From positions 1 through 64,000 of the forward strand of contig JBMNJC010000015.1 in NCBI GenBank assembly GCA_050951465.1: a stretch of DNA of 64,000 nt, given 5' to 3'. Positions 35,486-44,127 of this stretch are shown here, in pieces; the first letter of the stretch is position 1, and each line of letters starts with the position of its first letter. A program made the translations under genes and the position numbers. The notes beneath the pieces are model-generated. The model saw nothing but the letters and a program-made list of their open reading frames with translations, was not told the DNA's origin and did no database searches. The stretch is from JAAZHD01 sp012510895 (GTDB taxonomy: Bacteria; Bacillota; Clostridia; Caldicoprobacterales; DTU083).

Positions 35486-36286
35486 TTAAATCTTTATAAA
35501 GACCGGTTTCATCTCTGTAAAGCTTGTTACATAACTAAATCCCGCATACCGGAGGCATTCCAATGCACGGGCGGTTTCATATCCCACATAGTTGACAGAA
35601 TGTGCATCAGATCCAATGGTTATAATTTCTCCGCCAAGTTCCCGGAACCATTTTAAAATATCCGGATGAGGATGGGGCTGGCCGGAATAGTGCTTAAAAC
35701 CGGCGGTGTTTACTTCCAGGCCCTTTCCTTTCTGAACGAGCATTATCAGAATCTCTTCTATTATTTCTTTACCTATAAGATGATCCTCTAAACTATATTC
35801 ATATGGGGAATACCTGCGCAGATAATCTAAGTGTCCAAGCACATTAAAGTCGTTATAATCCTTAAGAAGCATTAGTATGGTCTCATAGTAATCCGTATAA
35901 CTCTTTATTTTGTCCCGGCTGTTGAAATAGTATCTGTAGTAGGGGTCTTCTCCATTAACCAGATGTACGGAAGCAATGACAAAATCCCAGGAATAAGCAT
36001 TAATAATGCGGCTTGCCTCCTGCAAAGTCCAGTCCTGCAGTCCGAATTCAATTCCTGCTTTTACCTTCAGCTTATCTTGAAATCGGTTTTTTGTGCTGAT
36101 CAGATCATTGAAGTATTGATCCAAATCCTCTATTTGAAAAGCTGCTTTATTATCAGGAAGATCTATGTCCATATGGTCTGTAATGGCTATTTCCTTTAAA
36201 CCTGCTTCTATAGCCCGGTTGCAGGCTTCATCCATGGTCATTTCCCCGTCAGGGGAGTATGTGGAATGTAAATGATAATCCAGCAA
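35486..36286 (-). CDS. Histidinol-phosphatase, PHP family
   Basis: A 266-residue PHP-fold phosphatase that converts histidinol phosphate to histidinol, the step before HisD. Metal-binding motifs are LDYHLHSTYSPDG (His-x-His), AITDHMDID (Asp-His), IASVHLVNG, LGHLDYLRR and ITIGSDAHS. It supplies the activity missing from the dedicated HisB here (which has only the dehydratase domain) and is divergent from the his operon, sharing its control region. The likely start is TTG 36286 with AAAGGTG 6 bases upstream; GTG 36295 overlaps that site. Confidence 0.85.
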   Translation of the reverse strand: MLDYHLHSTYSPDGEMTMDEACNRAIEAGLKEIAITDHMDIDLPDNKAAFQIEDLDQYFNDLISTKNRFQDKLKVKAGIEFGLQDWTLQEASRIINAYSWDFVIASVHLVNGEDPYYRYYFNSRDKIKSYTDYYETILMLLKDYNDFNVLGHLDYLRRYSPYEYSLEDHLIGKEIIEEILIMLVQKGKGLEVNTAGFKHYSGQPHPHPDILKWFRELGGEIITIGSDAHSVNYVGYETARALECLRYAGFSYVTSFTEMKPVFIKI

Positions 36287-36409
36287 ATAATTCACCTTTT
36301 TCGTTTTTATTCTTATTCCATATAAACATTTCGGATTGTATTGTAACATCAGGCTTCCATAAAGGCAACCAAGCCCTTATTATTTTAAGATAATATGTTG
36401 AAATAATAA

Positions 36410-36438
36410 TTGACATCTATATAAGTATGGTTTATACT
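36410..36438 (+). promoter_or_regulatory. Strong sigma-A promoter of the his operon
   Basis: Perfect TTGACA at 36410-36415, 17-base spacer, TATACT at 36433-36438. Transcription should start near 36445, about 45 bases before hisZ. Confidence 0.85.
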
Positions 36439-36446
36439 GTAAATAA

Positions 36447-36460
36447 TTTAGCGTGCTAAA
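36447..36460. promoter_or_regulatory. Candidate repressor operator at the his transcription start
   Basis: A perfect inverted repeat TTTAGC-GT-GCTAAA lies directly behind the -10 box, over the expected transcription start, where a bound repressor would block initiation. A TrpR-type histidine regulator (HisR/YerC) is the natural candidate in Firmicutes; that identity is inference. Confidence 0.5.
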
Positions 36461-36489
36461 ACGATAAACTAGTAAAGCGGTGAAACAGA

Positions 36490-37701
36490 TTGGCAAAACC
36501 AATAAGCAAATGGATGCTGCAGGTTCCTGAAGGGGTACAGGATACCCTGCCGGACGAATGCTATAACAAGAGAAGAATAGAGGAAAAGCTGCGCAGAGCT
36601 TTTAATCTCCATGGATATGATGAAATTGACACCCCGCTGTTTGAATATCTGGATCTTTTTGAAGGGGAAACAGCATATATCGAGCAAGAGCAAATGTATA
36701 AATTCTTTGAGGTGGGAAGCCGGATTACGGTGCTCAGACCGGACATTACCATGCCTATTGCCCGGATTGCAGCAACAAAAATGAAGAACCTGCCTCTGCC
36801 CCTGCGTTTGTTCTATATCGGAAGCGTATACAGATATGAGGGAAGGGATCAGAGGCAGAAGGAAATTGATCAGGCGGGCATCGAATTGATCGGATCCCGA
36901 AAACCGGAAGCTGATGCGGAAGTAATCGCCCTGGCTGTGGAGTCGCTGCTGAGCCTGGGGCTGTCTGAGTTTCAGATTGATATCGGACAGGTGGAGTTTT
37001 TCAAAGGCCTTATTGAAGAAGCGGGATTAAGCAGGGAAGAATCTGAAAATCTGCGCCAGCTTACCCATCAGAAGAACAGTCTGGCCCTGGAAATGCAGCT
37101 GAAAGAGCTTAACATACCGGATGATATAAAATACAATTTGCTTAAAATTCCCATGTTGTTCGGGGGAGAAGAGGTACTTGAAACAGCCAAAGCTCTGACT
37201 AATAAAGAGCGCTGTCAAAAAGCCCTTGATAATATAGATCAGGTATATAAGCTGTTAAAGAGTTTTGGTTTAAGCAACTATATAGCCATTGATCTGGGCA
37301 TGGTTCACAGCCTGAATTATTATACAGGCATGATATTCCGCGGCATGACCAGGGATATGGGCTATCCCATTTGCGGAGGCGGTAGATACGACACTCTGGT
37401 TTCCGAATTCGGGGTTGACATACCGGCTACCGGTTTTGCCCTGGAAACCAAACGTATTCTGGTAGCTCTTGAAAGGCAGAAAGGACTTGAAACACTGCCG
37501 GTTACAGACGTACTCTTTGTATACGATCCAAAGACTGAGCCGGACGGCTATGAAATGATGAAAAACCTGAGAGCTGAAGGATATCGGGTAGAGGCATATC
37601 TTCCGGCAGAGGACGGAAAAACAGCCGGGGAATATGCAAGAGAAAAGGGTATTAAAAAAATGCTGATCTTAAAAGAAGGCCTGCTTGAAGAGCGGGATTA
37701 A
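36490..37701 (+). CDS. hisZ: ATP phosphoribosyltransferase regulatory subunit HisZ
   Basis: A 403-residue protein related to histidyl-tRNA synthetase but without the anticodon domain. It forms a complex with short-form HisG and is needed for its activity and histidine feedback. Class II synthetase-like segments are visible: PEGVQDTLPDE, a motif 2-like FYIGSVYRYEGRDQRQKEIDQAG, and DLGMVHSLNYYTGMIFRGM plus GGGRYDTL. TTG start at 36490 with GCGGTG upstream. First gene of the operon; presence together with a short HisG makes the call firm against HisS. Confidence 0.92.
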   Translation: MAKPISKWMLQVPEGVQDTLPDECYNKRRIEEKLRRAFNLHGYDEIDTPLFEYLDLFEGETAYIEQEQMYKFFEVGSRITVLRPDITMPIARIAATKMKNLPLPLRLFYIGSVYRYEGRDQRQKEIDQAGIELIGSRKPEADAEVIALAVESLLSLGLSEFQIDIGQVEFFKGLIEEAGLSREESENLRQLTHQKNSLALEMQLKELNIPDDIKYNLLKIPMLFGGEEVLETAKALTNKERCQKALDNIDQVYKLLKSFGLSNYIAIDLGMVHSLNYYTGMIFRGMTRDMGYPICGGGRYDTLVSEFGVDIPATGFALETKRILVALERQKGLETLPVTDVLFVYDPKTEPDGYEMMKNLRAEGYRVEAYLPAEDGKTAGEYAREKGIKKMLILKEGLLEERD

Positions 37702-37730
37702 TCTAAGTAATTGCTGGGAGAGTGGTTAAT

Positions 37731-38369
37731 TTGGTGACAATAGCTTTGCCTAAGGGACGCCTGGCGGATCAGACTCTTGACCTGCTGGAACGGCTGGGAA
37801 TCGACTGTCGGGAGGTAAGAGAAGAGTCCAGGAAACTTATATTCACAACAAATGACGGTGCCATACGCTTTATACTGGTAAAACCCAGCGATGTACCGGC
37901 CTATGTGGAATACGGAACAGCAGACATGGGTATTGCGGGTAAAGATACTCTTCTGGAAGAAGGACGCCAGCTTTATGAAATGCTGGATTTGAACCTGGGG
38001 CGATGCAGACTGGCTGTGGCAGGTTTTCCGGAAAGAAAAAACTCGGGAATTACCAATTCCCGCCTTCGGGTGGCCACCAAATATCCCAACATTACCAAAA
38101 ATTATTTCTCCGGAAAATGGGAGGCAGTAGAAATAATTAAGCTGAACGGATCAGTGGAACTGGGCCCCTTAACCGGCCTGGCCGATGTCATCGTGGATAT
38201 TGTGGAAAGCGGCAGAACCCTGGCGGAAAACGGGCTGGTGGTGCTGGAAGAGATCTGCCCCGTGTCTGCCAGACTGGTGGTCAATCAGGTAAGTCTTAAA
38301 ACCAAGCATGATGAAATCGGGAGAATAATCGAAGGCTTAAGGGAGCTGTTGAAGGGAGAGAGATCATGA
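37731..38369 (+). CDS. hisG: ATP phosphoribosyltransferase catalytic subunit, short form
   Basis: About 212 residues: the short HisG that lacks the C-terminal regulatory domain and depends on HisZ. It joins ATP and PRPP in the first step of histidine synthesis. Motifs: ALPKGRLADQTLDLLERLG, YGTADMGIAGKDTLLEEG, LRVATKYPNITKNYF and the PRPP loop VDIVESGRTLAENGL. The start could be TTG 37731 or GTG 37734; GGGAGAGTGG lies just upstream. Overlaps hisD by 4 bases. Confidence 0.93.
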   Translation: MVTIALPKGRLADQTLDLLERLGIDCREVREESRKLIFTTNDGAIRFILVKPSDVPAYVEYGTADMGIAGKDTLLEEGRQLYEMLDLNLGRCRLAVAGFPERKNSGITNSRLRVATKYPNITKNYFSGKWEAVEIIKLNGSVELGPLTGLADVIVDIVESGRTLAENGLVVLEEICPVSARLVVNQVSLKTKHDEIGRIIEGLRELLKGERS

Positions 38370-39685
38370 TTCGCAGAATAGACGGCAGAGGGAAAGATAC
38401 TGAATGGATTATGCACAGTCTGAAAAAACGTTTTCAGCCGGAAGCTTTTGAGGAGAGTCAGACAGTCCTTTCCATTTTGAAAAAAGTAAGGGAAGACGGG
38501 GATGACGCCCTGCTTTACTATACAGAAAAATTTGACGGGGTAAAGTTTTCGGGATCTGCAGATTTGCAGGTAACTGTGGATGAGATTCAGGAAGCCTATG
38601 AATCTTTAAAGAAAACTGATCCGGGTTTTCTGGCCATTCTGGAGAAGGCAGCCCGGCGCATCCGAAAATTTCATGAGAAGCAAAGGCAGGAAAGCTGGAT
38701 TTCCTTTGATGAACCTGGCATAGTGCTGGGCAGGAAGGTAACGCCCATGGAAAGAGTCGGAGTATATGTGCCGGGAGGCAAAGCGGCATACCCTTCATCA
38801 GTTTTGATGAATGTAATTCCTGCTCAGGCGGCCGGCGTAAATGAAATCATCATGGTTACTCCTCCGGGGAAAAGCGGGAAACCGGCTCTTTCCATACTTG
38901 CAGCTGCAAAGGTTGCAGGAGTAACAAGAATATACCGCATTGGCGGGGCACAGGCCATTGCTGCCCTAGCCTACGGCACCCAGACCGTACCTAAGGTGGA
39001 TAAGATAGTAGGCCCCGGTAATATCTATGTGGCCCTTGCAAAAAAAGAGGTATACGGAAGCGTGGACATAGACATGATTGCAGGGCCAAGCGAGATACTT
39101 ATAATTGCAGATAATTCTGCTCAGCCGTCTTACATAGCGGCGGATTTAATGTCTCAGGCGGAACATGATCCTATGGCTTCAGCTATGTTAGTCACCGATT
39201 CTGAGAAAATAATTGACGGTGTCATGCAGGAACTGAAGCGGCAGATGGAGAAACAACCATTGAAAAACACTATCTGCGAATCCCTGCAAAACTATGGGGC
39301 ATGCATACTGGTAGATTCCATTGATGAGGCGGTTAAGATCTCAAATGCCATAGCTCCAGAGCACCTTGAACTTAGCATAGTGAATCCTGCAGAAAAGCTG
39401 GCCGATATCAGAAATGCCGGAGCCATCTTCCTTGGGCATTATACTCCTGAACCGGTGGGAGATTATATGGCAGGCCCCAATCATGTGCTTCCCACCGGCG
39501 GTACTGCCAGGTTCTTCTCCCCGCTTGAGACGGGGGACTTTGTTAAAAAGTCCAGCATTATTTCTTACAATAAACAGGCGCTGAGCCGAATTTATAAGGA
39601 AGTGGCTGAATTTGCGAGAATGGAAGGGCTTCCGGCCCATGCCAGCTCTGTGGAAATAAGGTTTGGGGAACAAGCAGAAAAGTAG
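38366..39685 (+). CDS. hisD: Histidinol dehydrogenase
   Basis: A 439-residue zinc enzyme that oxidises L-histidinol to L-histidine in two NAD-linked steps. It contains GVYVPGGKAAYPSSVLM, VGPGNIYVALAKKEVYG, IAGPSEILIIAD, and the zinc/catalytic segments SQAEHDPMASAML and IAPEHLELS. Full length. Its ATG overlaps the hisG stop. Confidence 0.96.
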   Translation: MIRRIDGRGKDTEWIMHSLKKRFQPEAFEESQTVLSILKKVREDGDDALLYYTEKFDGVKFSGSADLQVTVDEIQEAYESLKKTDPGFLAILEKAARRIRKFHEKQRQESWISFDEPGIVLGRKVTPMERVGVYVPGGKAAYPSSVLMNVIPAQAAGVNEIIMVTPPGKSGKPALSILAAAKVAGVTRIYRIGGAQAIAALAYGTQTVPKVDKIVGPGNIYVALAKKEVYGSVDIDMIAGPSEILIIADNSAQPSYIAADLMSQAEHDPMASAMLVTDSEKIIDGVMQELKRQMEKQPLKNTICESLQNYGACILVDSIDEAVKISNAIAPEHLELSIVNPAEKLADIRNAGAIFLGHYTPEPVGDYMAGPNHVLPTGGTARFFSPLETGDFVKKSSIISYNKQALSRIYKEVAEFARMEGLPAHASSVEIRFGEQAEK

Positions 39686-39756
39686 ATGAAAAGAAAATAT
39701 TCAAATTAAACATACGCTGAAGGCAGTAAGTATGGTTTTAGAATAGAGGTTTTGCT

Positions 39757-40830
39757 ATGAAACAGTATTTGCGCAATGATCTGAGAGGTTTAAAACCCTA
39801 TAAGACAGGGCCTAAAGACTGCAAGCTTAAGCTGGATGCCAATGAAAGCCCCTATCCCATTCCCCTTGAAATCAGGGCTCAGCTGGCTTCAGAACTTTTA
39901 AACAGCAATGATTTCCATCGGTATCCGGATTCGGATGCGGATTCCCTTCGGGATGCCCTGACAAAACACCTTAATGTGGACAGGGATAATATCCTTATCG
40001 GAAACGGATCGGACGAGCTTCTGCATATTATTACTACGGCATTTGCCTCACCCAGGGATAAGGTGCTCTGCCCCTGCCCCGGCTTTGGAATGGTCTCCTA
40101 TTACGCGCGTCTGGCAGGTGCCGTTCCTGTGGACTATTACCTGGATAATGAGTTTCAGTATCAGGCTGAAGAAATAGAGCTGGCTGCCCGGATCTATAAC
40201 CCAAAAATATTGCATATATGCACCCCGAACAACCCGACAGGTTCCGTACTGCCGGTTTCTGATATCTGCAGGATAGCAGAAAACTTTGACGGAATTGTGG
40301 TGGTTGATGAGGCTTATTATGAATTTTACGGAGAGTCTATGGTTCCTTATATAAATGACTATCCTAATGTGGCAGTGCTTCGCACCTTTTCCAAGGCGAT
40401 GGGCATGGCGGGTTTAAGAGTAGGGTATCTGGTGTGCAGCAAGGATCTTGCAGCTGAGATTTACAAGGTCAAGCCTCCTTATAACTGCAACAGCTTTTCT
40501 CAGAGGGCAGCGGAACTTATATTGGAGCATTCTGAGATTTTCAAGAAAAGAACGGCTGAGATTATTGAAGCCCGTGAATGGCTGTATCAGGCCCTGGACG
40601 GCCTCAGGGGAGTTAAACCCTATCCTTCTCATGCCAATTTCATTCTGGTAAAAGTCAAAGACGGCAGGGCAGTGTATGAAGGGCTTCTGGAGAAAGGAAT
40701 TCTGGTCAGGCTTTTTGAAGGCAGCGAGGTGCTTAATAATCATCTGCGAATTACTATAGGCAGGCTTGAGGATAATAAGTTTATTCTCCACAGCCTGGCA
40801 GAGATTCTGACGGATATGGAGGAAAGGTAA
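39757..40830 (+). CDS. hisC: Histidinol-phosphate aminotransferase
   Basis: A 357-residue class I PLP aminotransferase that makes histidinol phosphate from imidazole-acetol phosphate. Visible are LDANESPYPIP at the N-terminus, GNGSDELLHII (phosphate loop), CTPNNPTGSVLP, VVVDEAYYEFYG and the PLP Lys in RTFSKAMGMAGLRVGY (about residue 213). Its stop overlaps the hisB start (TAATG). Confidence 0.94.
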   Translation: MKQYLRNDLRGLKPYKTGPKDCKLKLDANESPYPIPLEIRAQLASELLNSNDFHRYPDSDADSLRDALTKHLNVDRDNILIGNGSDELLHIITTAFASPRDKVLCPCPGFGMVSYYARLAGAVPVDYYLDNEFQYQAEEIELAARIYNPKILHICTPNNPTGSVLPVSDICRIAENFDGIVVVDEAYYEFYGESMVPYINDYPNVAVLRTFSKAMGMAGLRVGYLVCSKDLAAEIYKVKPPYNCNSFSQRAAELILEHSEIFKKRTAEIIEAREWLYQALDGLRGVKPYPSHANFILVKVKDGRAVYEGLLEKGILVRLFEGSEVLNNHLRITIGRLEDNKFILHSLAEILTDMEER

Positions 40831-41420
40831 TGGAACGGATAGGTAAAGCGGAAAGGGCAACTACAGAAACAAAGGTTTCTGTTACCCTTAATCTGAACGG
40901 AAAAGGCATTGCAGACTGTAATACGGGTATCGGTTTTTTTGATCATATGCTGACCCTGCTGACCGCCCACGGAGGGTTTGACCTTAAGGTCGAGGCAGAG
41001 GGTGATCTGGAAGTTGACGGGCATCATACCGTTGAAGATACAGGCATTGTGCTGGGCCAGGCCTTCAATAAAGCCTTGGGTGATAAGAAGGATATACAGC
41101 GTTTCGGGACTGCTTTCGTACCCATGGATGAATCTCTGGCTGTGGTTAATCTGGACATCAGCGGGCGTCCCTACCTGCATATGGAGTTTCCTGCCCTTGC
41201 TCCTATGGCCGGCGATTTCGATACTCAGCTTTTGGAGGAGTTCTTCAGGGCACTCTCCATACACGGGGGAATTACCCTTCATGTACGAGTATTGTACGGG
41301 AGAAATACCCATCATATGATCGAAGCTGCTTTCAAAGCCCTGGGCAGAAGCTTGCGGCAGGCAGCCGGAAAGGATCCAAGGTGGGGCGGCACCCCTTCTA
41401 CAAAAGGCCGGATTGATTGA
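40830..41420 (+). CDS. hisB: Imidazoleglycerol-phosphate dehydratase
   Basis: A 196-residue monofunctional HisB. Manganese-binding repeats are clear: FFDHMLTLLTAHGGFDL, DGHHTVEDTGIVLG and NTHHMIEAAFKALGR. No phosphatase domain, in keeping with the separate PHP phosphatase. The end is slightly unusual: after the conserved P-S-T-K-G it continues R-I-D before the stop, where most relatives end within two or three residues, and hisA follows immediately with no hisH between. Confidence 0.94.
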   Translation: MERIGKAERATTETKVSVTLNLNGKGIADCNTGIGFFDHMLTLLTAHGGFDLKVEAEGDLEVDGHHTVEDTGIVLGQAFNKALGDKKDIQRFGTAFVPMDESLAVVNLDISGRPYLHMEFPALAPMAGDFDTQLLEEFFRALSIHGGITLHVRVLYGRNTHHMIEAAFKALGRSLRQAAGKDPRWGGTPSTKGRID

Positions 41421-41467
41421 AATAAAAAACATAGCAAGCTGCTTACGGAAGGATGAGAAGACAGAAG

Positions 41468-42187
41468 ATGATTATATATCCTGCTATAGACATTAAGGAT
41501 GGCGAATGTGTCCGGCTTTTGCAGGGCAGAGCAGACGAAGTGACCGTATACGGGGATGACCCGGTGGAAACGGCATTGAATTGGGAGTCCCAGGGAGCTC
41601 AGTATCTCCATGTGGTTGACCTTAACGGCGCCTTCGAAGGCCGCTCTGTCAATGAGGGAATTATAAAAAACATAGTAAAAGCTGTTTCCATTCCCATTCA
41701 ACTTGGAGGGGGCATCCGCAGCATGGACAGGATACAGCGTCTTTTGGATGAATACGGAGTTCAGAGGGTTATACTGGGAACGGCCGCAGTGGAAAACAGA
41801 GAGTTGATTGAGGGAGCAGTAAAGCGTTACGGCAGCCGGATTGTTGTCGGTATTGATGCCAGGAAGGGAATGGCCTCCACCAGGGGCTGGACTAAGGAAA
41901 CCGATATTTCCGCGGTGGAGCTTGGCAGACAGGTGAAAGAAATAGGGATAGAAACTGTAATTTATACCGACATAGCAAGGGACGGAATGCTTAAGGGGCC
42001 CAACAGGAAAGAAACTAAGGATATGATAGAAAAGACCGGGCTTAATATAATTGCCTCAGGCGGCATCAGCCGGCTGGAAGATATAGAGGGCATGAAAGAA
42101 ATCGGAGCAGCGGGAGTTATTGTGGGCAAGGCACTATACACAGGAGCTCTTACTCTCTCAGATGCGCTAAGGATAGGAGGAAACTGA
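41468..42187 (+). CDS. hisA: ProFAR isomerase
   Basis: A 239-residue (beta-alpha)8 barrel that isomerises ProFAR to PRFAR. Catalytic Asp residues lie in IIYPAIDIKDG (about residue 8) and VVGIDARKG (about 127). Phosphate-binding loops LGGGIRS and ASGGISR are intact. I prefer the ATG at 41468, which gives the family-standard N-terminus; an ATG at 41453 would add five residues. hisF starts 1 base after its stop. Confidence 0.93.
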   Translation: MIIYPAIDIKDGECVRLLQGRADEVTVYGDDPVETALNWESQGAQYLHVVDLNGAFEGRSVNEGIIKNIVKAVSIPIQLGGGIRSMDRIQRLLDEYGVQRVILGTAAVENRELIEGAVKRYGSRIVVGIDARKGMASTRGWTKETDISAVELGRQVKEIGIETVIYTDIARDGMLKGPNRKETKDMIEKTGLNIIASGGISRLEDIEGMKEIGAAGVIVGKALYTGALTLSDALRIGGN

Positions 42188-42188
42188 T

Positions 42189-42953
42189 ATGCGAGAGATA
42201 AGAATAATACCCTGCATGGATATACAGGACGGAAGAGTAGTGAAAGGAGTTAATTTTGTTAATATAAGGGACGCGGGGGATCCCGTGGAGATTGCAGAAG
42301 CATATAACAGGTCTGGTGCGGATGAACTGGCCTTTTTGGATATTTCAGCAACCAGGGAAAACAGGGGAATCCTGCTGGACTTGGTGGAACAAATAGCCAG
42401 GCGGCTTGATATTCCCTTCAGCGTAGGCGGAGGCATAAGAAACCTAAAGGATATTGATGCAGTCTTAAATGCGGGTGCAAGCAAGGTGTCAATCAACTCT
42501 GCAGCCCTCAGAAGGCCTGAACTTATAGCAGAAGCGGCGCAGCGCTTCGGTAGCCGGAGAATTGTGGTTGCAATTGATGCAAAACGGCGGGATGATGGCG
42601 GTTTCGATACTTATTGGAACAGCGGAAACACCAGGGCAAACCGGGATGCGGTGGAATGGGCAAGGGAAGCGGCGCTTTTGGGAGCCGGCGAAATCCTTTT
42701 AACCAGCATGGATGCCGACGGTACGAAAAACGGGTATGATATTTCTCTGACCAGGGCGGTATCAGAAAAGGTAAACATTCCTGTTACCGCTTCCGGAGGG
42801 GCAGGGAAACCGGAGCATTTTGCAGAGGCAGTTAAAGAAGGCGGAGCCAGTGCGCTTTTGGCAGCATCCTTGTTCCACTTTGGGGAACTCACTGTCAGGG
42901 AAGTTAAAACCTATTTACAGAGCCAGGGAATACCGGTAAGAATGGAGAAATAA
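42189..42953 (+). CDS. hisF: Imidazole glycerol phosphate synthase, cyclase subunit
   Basis: A 254-residue barrel that turns PRFAR plus ammonia into imidazole glycerol phosphate and AICAR. Catalytic Asp residues sit in PCMDIQDG and VAIDAKR; the ammonia-gate residues known from T. maritima HisF (Arg-5, Glu-46, Lys-99, Glu-167) have equivalents here. The loop YWNSGNTRANRDAVEW differs from the common G-G-R-x-x-T-G-x-D-A-V-E-W. Normally paired with the glutaminase HisH, which is absent from this operon. Not a HisH-HisF fusion: the length is that of HisF alone. Confidence 0.94.
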   Translation: MREIRIIPCMDIQDGRVVKGVNFVNIRDAGDPVEIAEAYNRSGADELAFLDISATRENRGILLDLVEQIARRLDIPFSVGGGIRNLKDIDAVLNAGASKVSINSAALRRPELIAEAAQRFGSRRIVVAIDAKRRDDGGFDTYWNSGNTRANRDAVEWAREAALLGAGEILLTSMDADGTKNGYDISLTRAVSEKVNIPVTASGGAGKPEHFAEAVKEGGASALLAASLFHFGELTVREVKTYLQSQGIPVRMEK

Positions 42954-42955
42954 CA

Positions 42956-43699
42956 ATGGGCAAGAGTAATGCAAACGATTTTACAAAGCTGATCAGTCAG
43001 GTTAAATTTGATGATAAAGGGCTTGTTCCGGCAATCATACAGGATTCGGATTCCGGAAAAGTATTGATGCTGGCCTATATGAACAAAGAATCCATTAAGA
43101 AGAGCCTGGAAACCGGCAATACCCATTTTTACAGCCGAAGCCGTCAAAGACTGTGGATGAAAGGAGAAACCTCCGGGCATATACAGAAAATACAGGAAAT
43201 CTACTTTGACTGTGACAAGGACAGTATGCTTATCAAGGTTAAGCAAACAGATTCGGCATGCCACACAGGGCATTACTCATGTTTTTTTAACCGACTGGAT
43301 GGAAAATATGATATGATAGAAACAGAAGACGAGGCAGATCCCAAGACCAATGATAAAGTATGCCGTGCAGCTGAAAAAAATACGGCTGAAAGCCATGCTG
43401 CTGTGCTTTTTGACTTATATGATGTTATTATCGGCCGTAAGGAAAACCCTGTAGAAGGTTCCTATACCAATTATCTTTTCGAGAAGGGCCTGGATAAAAT
43501 TCTGAAAAAGGTCGGTGAGGAATCTGCAGAAGTTATTATAGCCGCCAAGAACCGCTCCAAAAGTGAAGTTACCTATGAAGTGTCAGATTTAATATATCAT
43601 CTGATAGTATTATTGGTTGAACAGGGTGTGGAACTGGAAGACATTTTTAAGGAATTGGCTTCCAGAAGGGAAAAAAGAAAAGAAGAAAAAACAAAGTAG
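42956..43699 (+). CDS. hisIE: Bifunctional phosphoribosyl-AMP cyclohydrolase / phosphoribosyl-ATP pyrophosphatase
   Basis: A 247-residue fusion for steps 2 and 3 of histidine synthesis. The HisI part (about 15-125) has MLAYMNKES, HFYSRSRQRLWMKGETSGH and the zinc motif FDCDKDSMLIKVKQTDSACHTG. The HisE part (about 145-240) has SYTNYLFEKGLDKILKKVGEE and EVSDLIYHLIVLL. Starts 2 bases after the hisF stop and ends the operon, 60 bases before the first tRNA gene. Confidence 0.95.
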   Translation: MGKSNANDFTKLISQVKFDDKGLVPAIIQDSDSGKVLMLAYMNKESIKKSLETGNTHFYSRSRQRLWMKGETSGHIQKIQEIYFDCDKDSMLIKVKQTDSACHTGHYSCFFNRLDGKYDMIETEDEADPKTNDKVCRAAEKNTAESHAAVLFDLYDVIIGRKENPVEGSYTNYLFEKGLDKILKKVGEESAEVIIAAKNRSKSEVTYEVSDLIYHLIVLLVEQGVELEDIFKELASRREKRKEEKTK

Positions 43700-43728
43700 T
43701 TGACATTTTAAATATCATGCTTTATAAT
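43700..43728 (+). promoter_or_regulatory. Promoter of the tRNA operon
   Basis: Perfect TTGACA at 43700-43705 and TATAAT at 43723-43728 with a 17-base spacer, about 32 bases before the first tRNA gene. As no terminator separates hisIE from the tRNAs, read-through from the his operon is also possible. Confidence 0.88.
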
Positions 43729-43760
43729 CTTATTTGTCGCTGAAATTAGTGACAGATTTA

Positions 43761-43836
43761 GGGAGTATAGCTCAGCTGGGAGAGCACCTGCCTTACAAGC
43801 AGGGGGTCATTGGTTCAAGTCCAATTGCTCCCACCA
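43761..43836 (+). tRNA. tRNA-Val (anticodon TAC)
   Basis: Acceptor stem GGGAGTA/TGCTCCC, anticodon loop CTTACAA, GTTCAAGTC T-loop, and CCA encoded in the DNA. Confidence 0.96.
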
Positions 43837-43840
43837 ATAC

Positions 43841-43917
43841 GGCCCGGTAGTTCAGTTGGTTAGAATGCCAGCCTGTCACGCTGGAGGTCGACGGTTCGAG
43901 CCCGTTCCGGGTCGCCA
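43841..43917 (+). tRNA. tRNA-Asp (anticodon GTC)
   Basis: Acceptor stem GGCCCGG/CCGGGTC, anticodon loop CTGTCAC, T-loop GTTCGAGCC, encoded CCA. Confidence 0.96.
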
Positions 43918-43925
43918 ATTGGTTT

Positions 43926-44001
43926 GCCTCGATAGCTCAGTTGGTAGAGCAGTAGACTGAAAATCTACGTGTCGGTGGTTCGATTCCGCCTCGAGGCACC
44001 A
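43926..44001 (+). tRNA. tRNA-Phe (anticodon GAA)
   Basis: Acceptor stem GCCTCGA/TCGAGGC, anticodon loop CTGAAAA, T-loop GTTCGATTC, encoded CCA. Confidence 0.96.
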
Positions 44002-44047
44002 AATTCAAAGCCTAACATCCAATTTCATATTTCCAAACATTAAATGA

Positions 44048-44122
44048 GCGGGAGTGGCTCAGTGGTAGAGCGTCGCCTTGCCAAGGCGAATGTCGCGGGT
44101 TCGAATCCCGTCTTCCGCTCCA
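44048..44122 (+). tRNA. tRNA-Gly (anticodon GCC)
   Basis: Acceptor stem beginning GCGGGAG and closing with TTCCGC, anticodon loop TTGCCAA, T-loop GTTCGAATC, encoded CCA. Confidence 0.95.
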
Positions 44123-44127
44123 GTTAA

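Noticed and set aside
40740..41432. Open frame of 230 codons on the minus strand
   Set aside because: Antisense to hisC/hisB, whose protein motifs are unmistakable.
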